Positions 10,019-18,348 of a DNA stretch of 64,000 nt are shown here, piece by piece. The stretch lies in the NCBI RefSeq assembly GCF_002914525.1, contig NZ_LODW01000116.1, forward strand, positions 186,001 through 250,000, read 5' to 3'. Each line of letters starts with the position of its first letter. The stretch's first letter is position 1. A model generated the notes under the pieces. It saw only the letters and a program-made list of their open reading frames with translations. It was not told the origin of the DNA and searched no databases. The stretch is from Rhizobium hidalgonense (GTDB lineage Bacteria; Pseudomonadota; Alphaproteobacteria; Rhizobiales; Rhizobiaceae). Both the position numbers and the translations under genes were made by a program.

Positions 10019-10056
10019 CGCGGCCCGCCGTTCGCGCCGGACTTGTTAGAGTATGG

Positions 10057-10521
10057 TCAGCTGGCGGCGGAGATCGGCAATTCTTCCTTGGGGCCGTCGA
10101 TGCGGCCGCCGGCGGCGACGAATTGCTCGAGGCTCATATTGTCGAGAATGGCGGCGATCGCGTCACGAACATCGGTCATCGAGCGCCGCACCTGACAGGT
10201 CTCCGGATCGGCACAGTCGTCGCAGGCCTCGTAAGCCGTACGGCTGGCACAGCGGATCGGCGCCAACGGCCCGTCGAGCGTGCGGATGACATGGCCGATA
10301 CGGATTTCCGAGGCCGGCCGCGACAGGGAATAGCCGCCGCCCGGCCCCTTCTTCGAGCGCAGGATGCCGACGTTACGCAGTTCGAGCAGGATCGTATCGA
10401 GAAACTTCTTCGGGATATTGTTGCGGCTCGCGATATCATTGATGAAGGCGGTCTCGCCGGGCGCCAGCCGCGCCAGGTCGACCAGCGCCTTCAGCCCATA
10501 TTTTCCCTTTTTCGTCAGCAT
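10057..10521 (-). CDS. Rrf2-family transcriptional regulator with a four-cysteine cluster
   Basis: A 154-residue winged-helix regulator. The N-terminus (MLTKKGKYGLKALVDLARL) and wing (GPGGGYSLSRPASEI) are typical of Rrf2. Four cysteines at about residues 91, 100, 103 and 109 (C-x8-C-x2-C-x5-C) sit where IscR and RirA bind an Fe-S cluster, but the spacing differs from IscR. An Fe-S or redox sensor is therefore likely. The start at 10521 is chosen because the family begins with this Met; the frame stays open upstream to 10593. It is not RirA, whose N-terminus differs. Targets are unknown. Confidence 0.85.
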   Translation of the reverse strand: MLTKKGKYGLKALVDLARLAPGETAFINDIASRNNIPKKFLDTILLELRNVGILRSKKGPGGGYSLSRPASEIRIGHVIRTLDGPLAPIRCASRTAYEACDDCADPETCQVRRSMTDVRDAIAAILDNMSLEQFVAAGGRIDGPKEELPISAAS

Positions 10522-10553
10522 CGTCGTGGCCCTGTAGAAAACGCAGTATTTAT

Positions 10554-10568
10554 CCTGCCAATAGCAGG
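10554..10568. promoter_or_regulatory. Candidate operator in front of the Rrf2 gene
   Basis: CCTGC-N5-GCAGG lies 33-47 bp upstream of the Rrf2 start. A second inverted repeat, AGCTAT-N5-ATAGCT, lies further up at 10604-10620. Either could be an autoregulatory site. No consensus is known to me for this Rrf2 subgroup. Confidence 0.3.
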
Positions 10569-10693
10569 CAAATAGCGTCAAAAGCGTGAACATACAACAA
10601 AATAGCTATTATTTATAGCTTATCTCGGCAACGTCCACAGCCCACCCGGCAGTCTTGCACAGAACCGCCTTGCCGAGCAGCACAGACAGCCGG

Positions 10694-11482
10694 TCAGATC
10701 GTCTTCAGCATGCCGCCATCGACGAAATAGGTCGAGCCGATGCAGTAGCTCGCCCGTTCCGAACTCAGGAAGACGAAGACGTTTGCCAGTTCCTCCGGGG
10801 TGCCGAAGCGTTTGGAGGCGGCGTGTTCATTGGCAACACCCTGTAGGTAACCCTCCCAGTTCCCGCCGGTTTCGGCCGTCAGCTGCTTGGCGGTTTTGAT
10901 CCAGTCGGGGGTCAGGATCAGGCCGGCATTGACGCAGTTGACGCGGATATTGTCCTTGATGAGCTCGGTCGAGAGCGTCTTAGAAAACATCATCAGCGCC
11001 GACTTGCTGACATTGTAGATCGGTTCGTACCAGAGCGGCTGGACCGCGCAGATCGAGGCATTGTGCAGGATCACGCCGCCGCCGCGTCCCTTCATCTGCG
11101 GTGCAATACCGCGCGCAAGCCGCACGGCGGCCATCACATGCAGCTCCCAATAGGCCTGCCACTTCTCGTCTGGAGCTTCCATCACCGTCTCGTTCGAGCC
11201 GGTGCCGGCATTGTTGATGAGGATATCGGCGCCGCCTTTTTCGGCCGCCGCCGCGATGATCGCCTCGGTTCCGGCAACCGTCGCCACATCGGCGACAATA
11301 GCGGCGGCGCTGACGCCGTATTTCTCGGCGATGCGGGCGGCTTCCGCCTCGAGCCGCTCACCGCCGCGGGCCGCCAGCACGAGATTGGAGCCCTCAGCCG
11401 CCAGCCCTTCGGCGACCGCCAAGCCAATGCCGACAGACGCGCCTGTGATCACTGCGGTCTTCCCCTTCAGTCCCAGATCCAT
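10694..11482 (-). CDS. Short-chain dehydrogenase/reductase (SDR)
   Basis: A 262-residue classical SDR. The Rossmann dinucleotide motif is GASVGIGLA (TGxxxGxG type). NNAG follows near residue 88, and the catalytic Ser and YNVSKSA (YxxxK) lie near residues 140-160. The C-terminus has the usual S-x-Y-x-x-G-x-x-x-x-V-D-G-G. The start at 11482 has GGAGGA 5 bases upstream. The substrate is unknown. It is divergent from the TIM-barrel isomerase gene, and the two may act in the same carbohydrate or hydroxy-acid pathway. Confidence 0.9.
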   Translation of the reverse strand: MDLGLKGKTAVITGASVGIGLAVAEGLAAEGSNLVLAARGGERLEAEAARIAEKYGVSAAAIVADVATVAGTEAIIAAAAEKGGADILINNAGTGSNETVMEAPDEKWQAYWELHVMAAVRLARGIAPQMKGRGGGVILHNASICAVQPLWYEPIYNVSKSALMMFSKTLSTELIKDNIRVNCVNAGLILTPDWIKTAKQLTAETGGNWEGYLQGVANEHAASKRFGTPEELANVFVFLSSERASYCIGSTYFVDGGMLKTI

Positions 11483-11624
11483 ATTTTCCTCCGCGCCAGC
11501 GGCCGCGATTCCGGCCTGATGTGCCGAGTGTTCCGCCAATGAAACCAGGCGTCAAGCACTCTGACGCCTCTTGCGGCCGCCACCGATCTGTCGCAGCCTG
11601 ATCCACAATTGCGAGGGAGTGGTC

Positions 11625-12395
11625 ATGCGACGTTATTCAGCCTGCATAGAGTGGCTGTTTGCCGAAGAAGGCGATTGCTTTCCCGATCGCATCCGCCGCG
11701 CCCAGGCCGGCGGTCTGACGGCGATCGAATTCTGGCGCTGGACCGACAAGAATCTGGACGCGGTCGAGGCGGCGTTGAAGGAAACCGGCCTTGCCGTCAC
11801 CAGCCTCGTCGCCGAACCGATGATCGCGCTGACCGACGCCGGCAACCGGCAGACATGGCTGAAGGGCCTTGCCGGATCCATCGCAGCCGCAAAGCGCCTC
11901 GGCGCGCCGGTACTGATTGCCCAGGCCGGCGACGATCTTCCGGGCGTGCCCCGCGAGGAGCAGCGTCGGGCGCTCACAGAAACGCTGAAATCAGGCGCCG
12001 ATATCCTTGCAGGCAGCGGTGTGCGCCTTGGGGTCGAGCCGCTCAACATCCGCATCGACCATATCGGCTATTTCCTCGATTCAACCCGCGAAGGCCTCGA
12101 CATCATCGATGACGTCGCCCGCCCCGAGATCGGCATCGTCTACGACATCTACCATTCCGCCGTGATGGACGAACGCACGGAAGAGGTGCTGGAGGGCCGT
12201 CTCGACCGCGTCTTCCATGTTCATGTCGCCGATCATCCCGGTCGCAACGAACCGGGCTCCGGCGGCATCGATCTTGCCGACCGCCTCGGCTGGATCTTCG
12301 CCAACGGCTATGACGGCGCCGTCGGCCTGGAATATCGGCCGATCAGACCCGGCGCGGACGCAGTCAGGGCCGCGATCGCCTCGCTGGACGGTTAG
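11625..12395 (+). CDS. TIM-barrel isomerase, hydroxypyruvate isomerase/IolE-like (AP endonuclease family 2 fold)
   Basis: A 256-residue xylose-isomerase-like TIM-barrel protein. Metal and substrate motifs are visible: LGVEPLN (Glu ligand), GIVYDIYH (Asp, His), HVHVADHPGRNEPGSG (His, Asp) and a C-terminal VGLEYRP (Glu). The last two motifs are characteristic of hydroxypyruvate isomerase (Hyi) and its sugar isomerase/epimerase relatives. The start at 11625 (MRRYSACIEWLF) has GAGGGAG upstream. The stop overlaps the stop of the convergent gene by 4 bases. Exact substrate unproven. Confidence 0.8.
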   Translation: MRRYSACIEWLFAEEGDCFPDRIRRAQAGGLTAIEFWRWTDKNLDAVEAALKETGLAVTSLVAEPMIALTDAGNRQTWLKGLAGSIAAAKRLGAPVLIAQAGDDLPGVPREEQRRALTETLKSGADILAGSGVRLGVEPLNIRIDHIGYFLDSTREGLDIIDDVARPEIGIVYDIYHSAVMDERTEEVLEGRLDRVFHVHVADHPGRNEPGSGGIDLADRLGWIFANGYDGAVGLEYRPIRPGADAVRAAIASLDG

Positions 12396-12928
12396 GTCGG
12401 GTTTGCCCCTTCCGCAAAGGCTTCAAGCTCAGGGTCGAAATCGACCTCGACGACATTGTTGAAGACGGCGGTAGCCAGCATGATGCCGGCAAAGGCGACG
12501 AGATCGACCAGCACCTTGGTCTCGTAGCGCTCTTTCAGCTTCGCCCAGAGTTCGGGAGGAATTGCATTGGAATCGGCGACGATCGCCTTGCCGAAGGCGG
12601 CAAGCAGTGCTTCCTCCTCGGAAAGTTTCAGCACGTCGGGATTGAAACCCTTGTTGATCAGCGCCCGGCGAAAGAAGGTGATGGCGATCTTCGATTTCGC
12701 CGCCTTCGAGATCGCATGCGAAAAGATCCAGATCGCCCGGTCGCTGACGACGGGATCGAGCTCGGCCCGCAGCGTGAACCATTCGGCATAGATGCGATGG
12801 GCGACCGGCGAATGCAGCAGCGTCCGCTTCATATTGGTCATGCGTCCGCGCAGCCTGACTTCCTCGTCATGTGCCGCCCGAACCTCTTGCGAAGCCGTGT
12901 CGTAATCGATCTGCGGGAGGTGGCTCAT
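12392..12928 (-). CDS. AhpD/carboxymuconolactone-decarboxylase-fold protein lacking the Cys pair
   Basis: A 178-residue, mostly helical protein. Segments such as RTLLHSPVAHRIYAEWFTLR and the helical core around LAAFGKAI resemble the AhpD-like/CMD superfamily. No CxxC peroxidatic motif is present (the protein has no cysteine), so alkylhydroperoxidase activity is unlikely. The start at 12928 (MSHLPQIDYD) has GGGAGG upstream. It diverges from the cupin gene 91 bp away, and the two may share a pathway. Confidence 0.6.
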   Translation of the reverse strand: MSHLPQIDYDTASQEVRAAHDEEVRLRGRMTNMKRTLLHSPVAHRIYAEWFTLRAELDPVVSDRAIWIFSHAISKAAKSKIAITFFRRALINKGFNPDVLKLSEEEALLAAFGKAIVADSNAIPPELWAKLKERYETKVLVDLVAFAGIMLATAVFNNVVEVDFDPELEAFAEGANPT

Positions 12929-13019
12929 CGGGTCCCTCTTTCTGATGCAAGAAGATAAATCCGCTTGGCCGCCGCGCCGCGCCCACCTAAATTGCTTAGA
13001 TCGAAGGTGGAGACAAGGC

Positions 13020-13493
13020 ATGAGCGACGATCACGAGCATCACCCCATCGACTGGCGGGAGCATGGCGTCAAGGTCATTCCCGCCAATTCGCTCGACCCG
13101 AACACCGCGCAGACGCCGGGCATGAACCGCGCGACAGCAATCAACAATGCGCGCGCCGGCGCCGAGAAGATCTGGGCGGGAACGGTGACGATCCATGCTA
13201 ACGCCAAGACCGGCGCCCATCATCATGGCGATCTCGAAAGCATCATCTACGTGGTCAAGGGCAAGGCCCGCATGCGCTGGGGCGAGCATCTGGAATATAC
13301 CGCCGAAGCCGGCCCCGGCGACTTCATCTACGTCCCGCCCTATGTGCCGCATCAGGAGATCAATGCCAGCCGCGACGAGACGCTGGAATGCGTGCTCGTG
13401 CGCTCAGGCCAGGAACCTGTTGTGGTCAATCTCGATATCGAGCCGGTCGAAAAGCCGGAAGACGTGCCCTGGATCGACCCGATCCATCGCTGA
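13020..13493 (+). CDS. Cupin-domain protein
   Basis: A 157-residue single-domain cupin. Motif 1 (HHHGDLESIIYVVKGKARMRWG) supplies two or three His and a Glu metal ligand. Motif 2 (GDFIYVPPYVPHQEIN) supplies the last His. It is probably a small metal-dependent isomerase, dioxygenase or sugar-binding enzyme; the substrate cannot be told. The start at 13020 begins just before the conserved part. It lies between the metabolic genes and the convergent ugpC. Confidence 0.82.
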   Translation: MSDDHEHHPIDWREHGVKVIPANSLDPNTAQTPGMNRATAINNARAGAEKIWAGTVTIHANAKTGAHHHGDLESIIYVVKGKARMRWGEHLEYTAEAGPGDFIYVPPYVPHQEINASRDETLECVLVRSGQEPVVVNLDIEPVEKPEDVPWIDPIHR

Positions 13494-13509
13494 TCCATGG
13501 CGACGCCCG

Positions 13510-14619
13510 TCAGGCGTGGACTGTATCCGCACCGCTCATGGCAGGGTTTTCGATGATCCGGCCGGTATCGGCGGCATAGAGGTGGATCGCATTATAATCG
13601 ATCGCGATGCCGACCGGATCGCCCGACTTCACCTTCACCGCCTCGGTCAGCGCCACGGCAAAAGGCAGCCCGTCGAAATCGGCGTGAACGACGCGGCTCG
13701 CACCAAGCTCCTCGATGAAATCGGCCGTCGCCACCAGAGCGCCAGGCGCATCCGGCGCCACCAGACGGGCGGCCTCGGCGCGCACGCCGAGCACGACACG
13801 TTTGCCTTTCAGCGGCGCTGAGCGCTCGCGCGGCAGCACGATCCTGCGGCTCTGGTCGTAAACGAAGACGCCCTCGTCATTGATCGTGCCTTCGAGCAGG
13901 TTCATCGCCGGCGTACCGACGAAGCCGGCGACGAAACGCGAGACCGGATGATGATAGACCTCTTCCGGCGTGCCGACCTGCTCCACTTTGCCGCCGTTCA
14001 TCACCACCAAACGGTCGGCCAGTGTCATCGCCTCGGTCTGGTCATGGGTGACGAAGATCGAGGTAGCGCCCAGGCGGCGGTGCAGGCGGCGGATTTCGGC
14101 GCGCATGGCGATGCGCAGCTTGGCGTCGAGGTTCGACAGCGGCTCATCGAAGAGAAACACCTTCGGTTCGCGGATCATCGCGCGGCCCATGGCGACGCGC
14201 TGGCGCTGGCCGCCGGAAAGGGCGGCCGGCCGGCGATCCAGGAAGGGTTCGAGGCTGAGCGCCTTGGCGACTTCGGCGACGCGCCGGCTGCGCTCGGCCT
14301 TCGGGACGCCGGCCACCTTCAGGGCATAACCGATATTCTCGGCGACGCTCATATGCGGATAGAGCGCATAGTTCTGAAACACCATGGCGCAGCCGCGTTC
14401 GCGCGGCTCCATCTGGTTGACGACGCGCCCGTCGATAGCGATTTCGCCGCCGCTGATTTCCTCGAGCCCGGCGATCATCCGCAACAGCGTGGACTTGCCG
14501 CAGCCTGACGGACCGAGAATGACGATGAATTCGCCGGACTGAATCTCCAGGTCGACGCCGTGAACGACGGGATTCTTGCCGTAGCTCTTTTTCACATCAC
14601 GGATTGAGATCGGTGCCAC
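13510..14619 (-). CDS. ugpC: UgpC, ATPase of the sn-glycerol-3-phosphate ABC importer
   Basis: A 369-residue ATP-binding subunit with Walker A GPSGCGKST, signature LSGGQRQRVAMGRA, Walker B VFLFDEPLSNLDA and H-loop VTHDQTEAMTL. The C-terminal TOBE-type regulatory domain is of the MalK/UgpC class. It is last in the minus-strand order ugpB-A-E-C, with only 12 bases after ugpE. MalK-type ATPases can serve several importers; the assignment as UgpC rests on the operon. Confidence 0.93.
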   Translation of the reverse strand: MAPISIRDVKKSYGKNPVVHGVDLEIQSGEFIVILGPSGCGKSTLLRMIAGLEEISGGEIAIDGRVVNQMEPRERGCAMVFQNYALYPHMSVAENIGYALKVAGVPKAERSRRVAEVAKALSLEPFLDRRPAALSGGQRQRVAMGRAMIREPKVFLFDEPLSNLDAKLRIAMRAEIRRLHRRLGATSIFVTHDQTEAMTLADRLVVMNGGKVEQVGTPEEVYHHPVSRFVAGFVGTPAMNLLEGTINDEGVFVYDQSRRIVLPRERSAPLKGKRVVLGVRAEAARLVAPDAPGALVATADFIEELGASRVVHADFDGLPFAVALTEAVKVKSGDPVGIAIDYNAIHLYAADTGRIIENPAMSGADTVHA

Positions 14620-14631
14620 AGGGCTATTCCT

Positions 14632-15546
14632 TCACTTCTCGGTGGAGATAAGGCCGCGCACGAACCAGCGCTGCATCAGGATGACGAGCACCAGCGGCGG
14701 CGACATGATGATAAGTGTGCCTGCCATGGCGACGTTCCAGTCGGGCAGGCCGAATTCGGACGGGATGAGGGTCTTGAGCTGCGTTACAGCAATGCCGAAA
14801 TTCGGATCGGTGGTAATCAGCAGTGGCCAAAGATACTGGTTCCAGGCCCAGACGAACATGATCGTGAACAGTGCGATCATGTTCGGGCGCGACAGCGGCA
14901 GCAGAATGTCCCAGAAAAACCGGACCGGACCCGATCCGTCCATCTTCGAGGCCTCGGCAAGTTCGTCCGGAACCGTCAGATAAAACTGCCGGTACAGGAA
15001 CGTGCCGGTCGCGGTTGCGACCAGCGGCAGAACGAGACCGGGATAGGAATTCAGCAGGCCCCATTCGAGCTTGATCCGGATGCCGGTAATCTGCGCAACG
15101 AGCCAGCTTAAGCCGGTCGCATCAAGAATTGTCTGGAAAGGCTGCAGCGCATTGGCCGCGATCGAATAGGTCGGCACGATGCGGACTTCGAGCGGCAGCA
15201 TCAGCGTGATGAAGATGATCCAGAAAATCACATACCGGCCGCGGAAGCGGAAGTAGACGATCGAGAAGGCCGCCATGGCCGAAAGGATGACCTTGCCGGC
15301 GGCGACCGACGTGGCGAAGATGATGCTGTGGAGCAGCTTGTTGCCGAGATCGGCGCGCACCCAGGCTTCGTGTGCGTTTTCCCAGAAATGCGAGCTCGGC
15401 ATCAGCGGCAACGGCACGCGATTGACCGTCTCCAGATCGAGTGTCGATGCGATGATGACGATGGCGAAAGGCAAAAGCGCGATCACCATGCCGAGCGCCA
15501 GAAGCGTATAGCAGATGAAGTTGAATATCGGCGTGCGTTCGATCAT
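14632..15546 (-). CDS. ugpE: UgpE, permease of the glycerol-3-phosphate ABC importer
   Basis: A 304-residue inner-membrane permease with six predicted helices. The EAA loop (DELAEASKMDGSGPVRFFW) for ATPase contact lies near residue 200. The extracellular loop starting VRADLGNKLLHS is typical of UgpE. It sits 10 bases after ugpA and 12 bases before ugpC, so it is co-transcribed. Confidence 0.93.
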   Translation of the reverse strand: MIERTPIFNFICYTLLALGMVIALLPFAIVIIASTLDLETVNRVPLPLMPSSHFWENAHEAWVRADLGNKLLHSIIFATSVAAGKVILSAMAAFSIVYFRFRGRYVIFWIIFITLMLPLEVRIVPTYSIAANALQPFQTILDATGLSWLVAQITGIRIKLEWGLLNSYPGLVLPLVATATGTFLYRQFYLTVPDELAEASKMDGSGPVRFFWDILLPLSRPNMIALFTIMFVWAWNQYLWPLLITTDPNFGIAVTQLKTLIPSEFGLPDWNVAMAGTLIIMSPPLVLVILMQRWFVRGLISTEK

Positions 15547-15556
15547 GTCCTCGACC

Positions 15557-16441
15557 TCACTTGTAATGCACGCGCCGCTCGATGAAGCGGAACTGGAAGA
15601 TGGTGAGTAGGACGACGAGCACCATCAGGATGATCGACTGCGCGGCGGCGCCCGAATAATCGAGCCCCCTGAAGCCGTCGAAATAGATCTTGTAGACCAT
15701 CAGTTCCGTCGCGCGGGCCGGCCCGCCCTGCGTCATGACGTCGACGATGCCGAAGGAATCCTGGAAGCTTTCGGTGATGTTGATGACAAGCAGGAAAAAC
15801 AATGTCGGCGTCAGCAGCGGCAACTGGAGATCCCACATGCGCCGCAGCGGCCCGGAGCCGTCCATGGCCGCGGCCTCGATCAGCGAACGCGGAATGCCCT
15901 GAAGCGCCGAAAGGAAGAAAATGAAATTATAGCCGATATATTTCCACGAGAAGGCGACGATGACCGCAATCATTGCGTCCTTGCCGTCGAGCGCCGGGTT
16001 CCACAGGCCAGGCCAGACATGGTTGATGACCGAGAGAAGGCCGGCCTCCGGCGCCAGGATGAAGCGGAAGGCAAGGCCGAGAGCCGGAGCGGCAATCGCG
16101 TAAGGCCAGATGAACACCGACCGGTAGATTTTGTGGCCGCGCAGTTCACGATCCGTCAAGAGCGCCAGGATGAGCGCCATCCCCATGGCGATCGCCGTCG
16201 AGCTGAAGCCGAAGATCATGCTGCGGGTGATCGACTCCCAATAGATCGGATCACTAAGCAATTGCTTGAAATTGTCGAAACCGACCCAGACATTGCCGCC
16301 ACCCCATGGCTGCTCGAGCGTGAACGCCCAATAGAGCGCCTGCGCACTCGGCCAATAGAAGAAGACGAAGATCAGCAGCAGCATCGGACATGCGAAGAGC
16401 AGTCCGATCGTCGTCGAGGAGAAAGTGACGCGCTTTTCCAT
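15557..16441 (-). CDS. ugpA: UgpA, permease of the glycerol-3-phosphate ABC importer
   Basis: A 294-residue inner-membrane permease, starting MEKRVTFSSTTIGLLFACPM. It has six helices and the EAA loop (PRSLIEAAAMDGSGPLRRMW). The periplasmic segment after TM1, with AFTLEQPWGGG, is typical of UgpA. It is separated from ugpB by a 180-bp gap with two hairpins, so its expression may be lower than that of the binding protein. Confidence 0.93.
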   Translation of the reverse strand: MEKRVTFSSTTIGLLFACPMLLLIFVFFYWPSAQALYWAFTLEQPWGGGNVWVGFDNFKQLLSDPIYWESITRSMIFGFSSTAIAMGMALILALLTDRELRGHKIYRSVFIWPYAIAAPALGLAFRFILAPEAGLLSVINHVWPGLWNPALDGKDAMIAVIVAFSWKYIGYNFIFFLSALQGIPRSLIEAAAMDGSGPLRRMWDLQLPLLTPTLFFLLVINITESFQDSFGIVDVMTQGGPARATELMVYKIYFDGFRGLDYSGAAAQSIILMVLVVLLTIFQFRFIERRVHYK

Positions 16442-16469
16442 GAGTGGTCGTTTTCGCCATGATTTGGTC

Positions 16470-16510
16470 TACAGCGCCGCGCGTCTTTCAGACGCGCAAA
16501 GGACGCTGTA
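16470..16510. repeat. RIME-like rhizobial palindromic repeat
   Basis: Nested inverted repeat: outer arms TACAGCG/CGCTGTA, inner arms GCGCGTCT/AGACGCGC around a 3-base loop. The composition and nested form match the intergenic palindromes scattered through Rhizobium genomes (RIME-type elements). A diverged relative sharing GCGCAAAGG-N-CGCTGT lies at 49826-49862. Confidence 0.6.
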
Positions 16511-16575
16511 GCACTTTGAGCTGTAGCGCCGCGGCAGTTCGCATCCGCGACTGATTAAGAGTGAGCTTACAAAGA

Positions 16576-16607
16576 CGCACCCGGCGCGCGCAAGGCGACC
16601 GGGTGCG
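16576..16607 (-). terminator. Hairpin after ugpB (partial terminator)
   Basis: A perfect 9-bp stem, CGCACCCGG/CCGGGTGCG, starts 15 bases after the ugpB stop. On the minus strand it is followed by a T-rich TCTTTG. It lies inside the ugp operon, so it probably protects the ugpB message or reduces read-through to ugpA. Confidence 0.55.
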
Positions 16608-16621
16608 GCTCAAATCAGCAA

Positions 16622-17977
16622 TCAGGGGAGCTGAATGTTCTTGTAGGTCTGCTGGAAGCGGCGCAGCAGTTGGTTGCCGCGTTCGGCAGCGCCGTCGAGA
16701 GAAGCCTGGACGTCGGCATTGTTGACGAAGATCGCCTGCAGGCTGTTGGCAATTTCGGTGCGGACCTGCAGCAGGCCGCCGAGGCGGATGCCGTGCGGAG
16801 CCTTGTCGTCGGCAGGCGATGCGGTCAGGCTCTGAATGGCGAGTTCACGGCCGGCGTAAGGAGCCTTATCGTAAAAGCCCTGCTTCTTCAGATATTCGAA
16901 GCCCGAGTTACGAACCGGGATATAGCCGGTCACGGTCGACCAGGTCAGAGCTTCTTCCGGCTTGGCAATGAAGTTGAAGAAGGCAGCGGCAGCCTTGTAT
17001 TCGGCGTCGGAGTGACCCTTCAGAACCCAGAGCGAAGCGCCGCCAACATAGGAGCTGTGGCGGGTTGCGTTGCCATAGGTCGGGAGCATGGCAACGCCCC
17101 AGTTCATGCCCTGCTTGGCGGTGCGGCCGATATTGCCGTGGTCGCCGACCGAGGTGAGGATGACCTGGCAATCGCCGGCGGCGAAGGCTTCGACGAAGGT
17201 CTGGCCGACGGCCTTGTTCTTGATGAAGGCAAGCTTGTTGTCGTACCAGGACTTGAGATCCTTGATGTAGCTGACGAGCAGCGGGTTCTTGTTGTAGGTC
17301 AGCTCGGCGTCGAGGCCTTCAAAGCCGTTCTTCTTGGTGGCAATCGCTTCACCGTTAACGGCTTCGAACTGCTCGACGTATTGCCAGACTTCGTTGCTGG
17401 AGATGTCAAAGGCGAGCGGGCAAGCATAACCTGCATCCTTCAGAGCCTTGAAATCTTCGCCGGCTTCCTGCCAGGTGGCCGGCGCATGGTCTTTGCCGAT
17501 CTTGGCGAAGGCGTCCTTGTTCCAGTAGAGCAGAGCGGTTGAGGAGTTGAAGGGGAAGGAATACATCTCGCCCTTCGACGTCGCATAATAGTTTGCGATA
17601 CCGGAGAAATAATCCTTCCAGTCGACGGTATAGCCCATGTCGGTCATCAGCTGGTTGGCCGGGTAGTAGGCGCCGGACAGCATGATGTCGAGCGTGCCGG
17701 CGTCGGAGACCTGAGCGATGGTCGGCTGCTTGCCGGCGCGGAAGGCTGCAATGGTGTTCTGCAGGGAAGCGTCGTAGCTGCCCTGGCTGGTGCAGACAAC
17801 TTCGTAATCGGCCTGCGACTGGTTGAACCGATCGCACTGTTCCTGGACACGCTTTGCAATGTCACCGGAATTGCCGAACCAGAAGTCAATCTTAGTCTTA
17901 TCGGCGGCGGCAGCGGGAGCGGCAAGAAACGCTGTAGCGAGAAGGGCGCCAACGGCGCCGAGAAGCTTGGCTTGCAT
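16622..17977 (-). CDS. ugpB: UgpB, periplasmic glycerol-3-phosphate-binding protein
   Basis: A 451-residue extracellular solute-binding protein of family 1. The signal peptide (LLGAVGALLATAFLAAPAAAA) is cleaved near residue 25. UgpB features include KIDFWFGNSGD, FPFNSSTALLYWNKDAF and the late GVAMLPTYGNATRHSSYVGG. It is the first gene of ugpBAEC. The start at 17977 is the Met before the signal peptide. Rhizobial ugp operons usually respond to phosphate starvation through PhoB; a weak PHO-box-like sequence lies upstream. Confidence 0.93.
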   Translation of the reverse strand: MQAKLLGAVGALLATAFLAAPAAAADKTKIDFWFGNSGDIAKRVQEQCDRFNQSQADYEVVCTSQGSYDASLQNTIAAFRAGKQPTIAQVSDAGTLDIMLSGAYYPANQLMTDMGYTVDWKDYFSGIANYYATSKGEMYSFPFNSSTALLYWNKDAFAKIGKDHAPATWQEAGEDFKALKDAGYACPLAFDISSNEVWQYVEQFEAVNGEAIATKKNGFEGLDAELTYNKNPLLVSYIKDLKSWYDNKLAFIKNKAVGQTFVEAFAAGDCQVILTSVGDHGNIGRTAKQGMNWGVAMLPTYGNATRHSSYVGGASLWVLKGHSDAEYKAAAAFFNFIAKPEEALTWSTVTGYIPVRNSGFEYLKKQGFYDKAPYAGRELAIQSLTASPADDKAPHGIRLGGLLQVRTEIANSLQAIFVNNADVQASLDGAAERGNQLLRRFQQTYKNIQLP

Positions 17978-18341
17978 GAGAACCTCGAACGTAAAAGGGA
18001 CGCGCACTTTCGGCGCACGCCCTATTAGCTGGTTCAAATTACCGCGGCCAATGAATATTACATGACATGAAACGATCGAAATCGCGCCGTCACAAAACCT
18101 TCATTCGGATGTTATTTGCCGCAGCCGAGGCTATATTTAGAGAAGCCTCGCCAGCCTCCCCCAGCGCACTGCCGAACAGACATATTTGTATTCGAATAAT
18201 TATAATTTTCAAGGGGTTTCAATATTTGCCTCTATTGCGATGCAGCATCTCTATTCGGAGATATGGTCGCATGAAAACTTCCAAACCCGGCTATCTCTAC
18301 GCCATTGCACTGCTGTGCAATGCCCGGTTTCAGCCTCTGAT
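17978..18341. other. Intergenic region: ugpB promoter region and ROK-gene 3' end
   Basis: 364 bp without a credible gene. It contains a weak PHO-box-like site (18051-18068) near ugpB, an AT-rich stretch at 18180-18220, and two inverted repeats near the ROK stop. Frames open here have no support. Confidence 0.5.
18051..18068 (-). promoter_or_regulatory. Weak PHO-box-like site upstream of ugpB
   Basis: On the minus strand ATGTCAT-GTAA-TATTCAT fits the spacing of a PhoB box (two 7-mers, 4 bases apart). The first unit matches CTGTCAT at 6 of 7 positions but the second at only 4 of 7. It lies about 75-90 bp upstream of ugpB. Confidence 0.25.
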
Positions 18342-18348
18342 TCAGAGG
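18304..18348 (-). terminator. Two inverted repeats at the 3' end of the ROK gene
   Basis: CCTCTGA-T-TCAGAGG (18334-18348) overlaps the ROK stop codon. ATTGCAC-N4-GTGCAAT (18304-18321) forms a 7-bp hairpin just beyond. There is no U-tract, so a terminator role is tentative. Confidence 0.4.
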
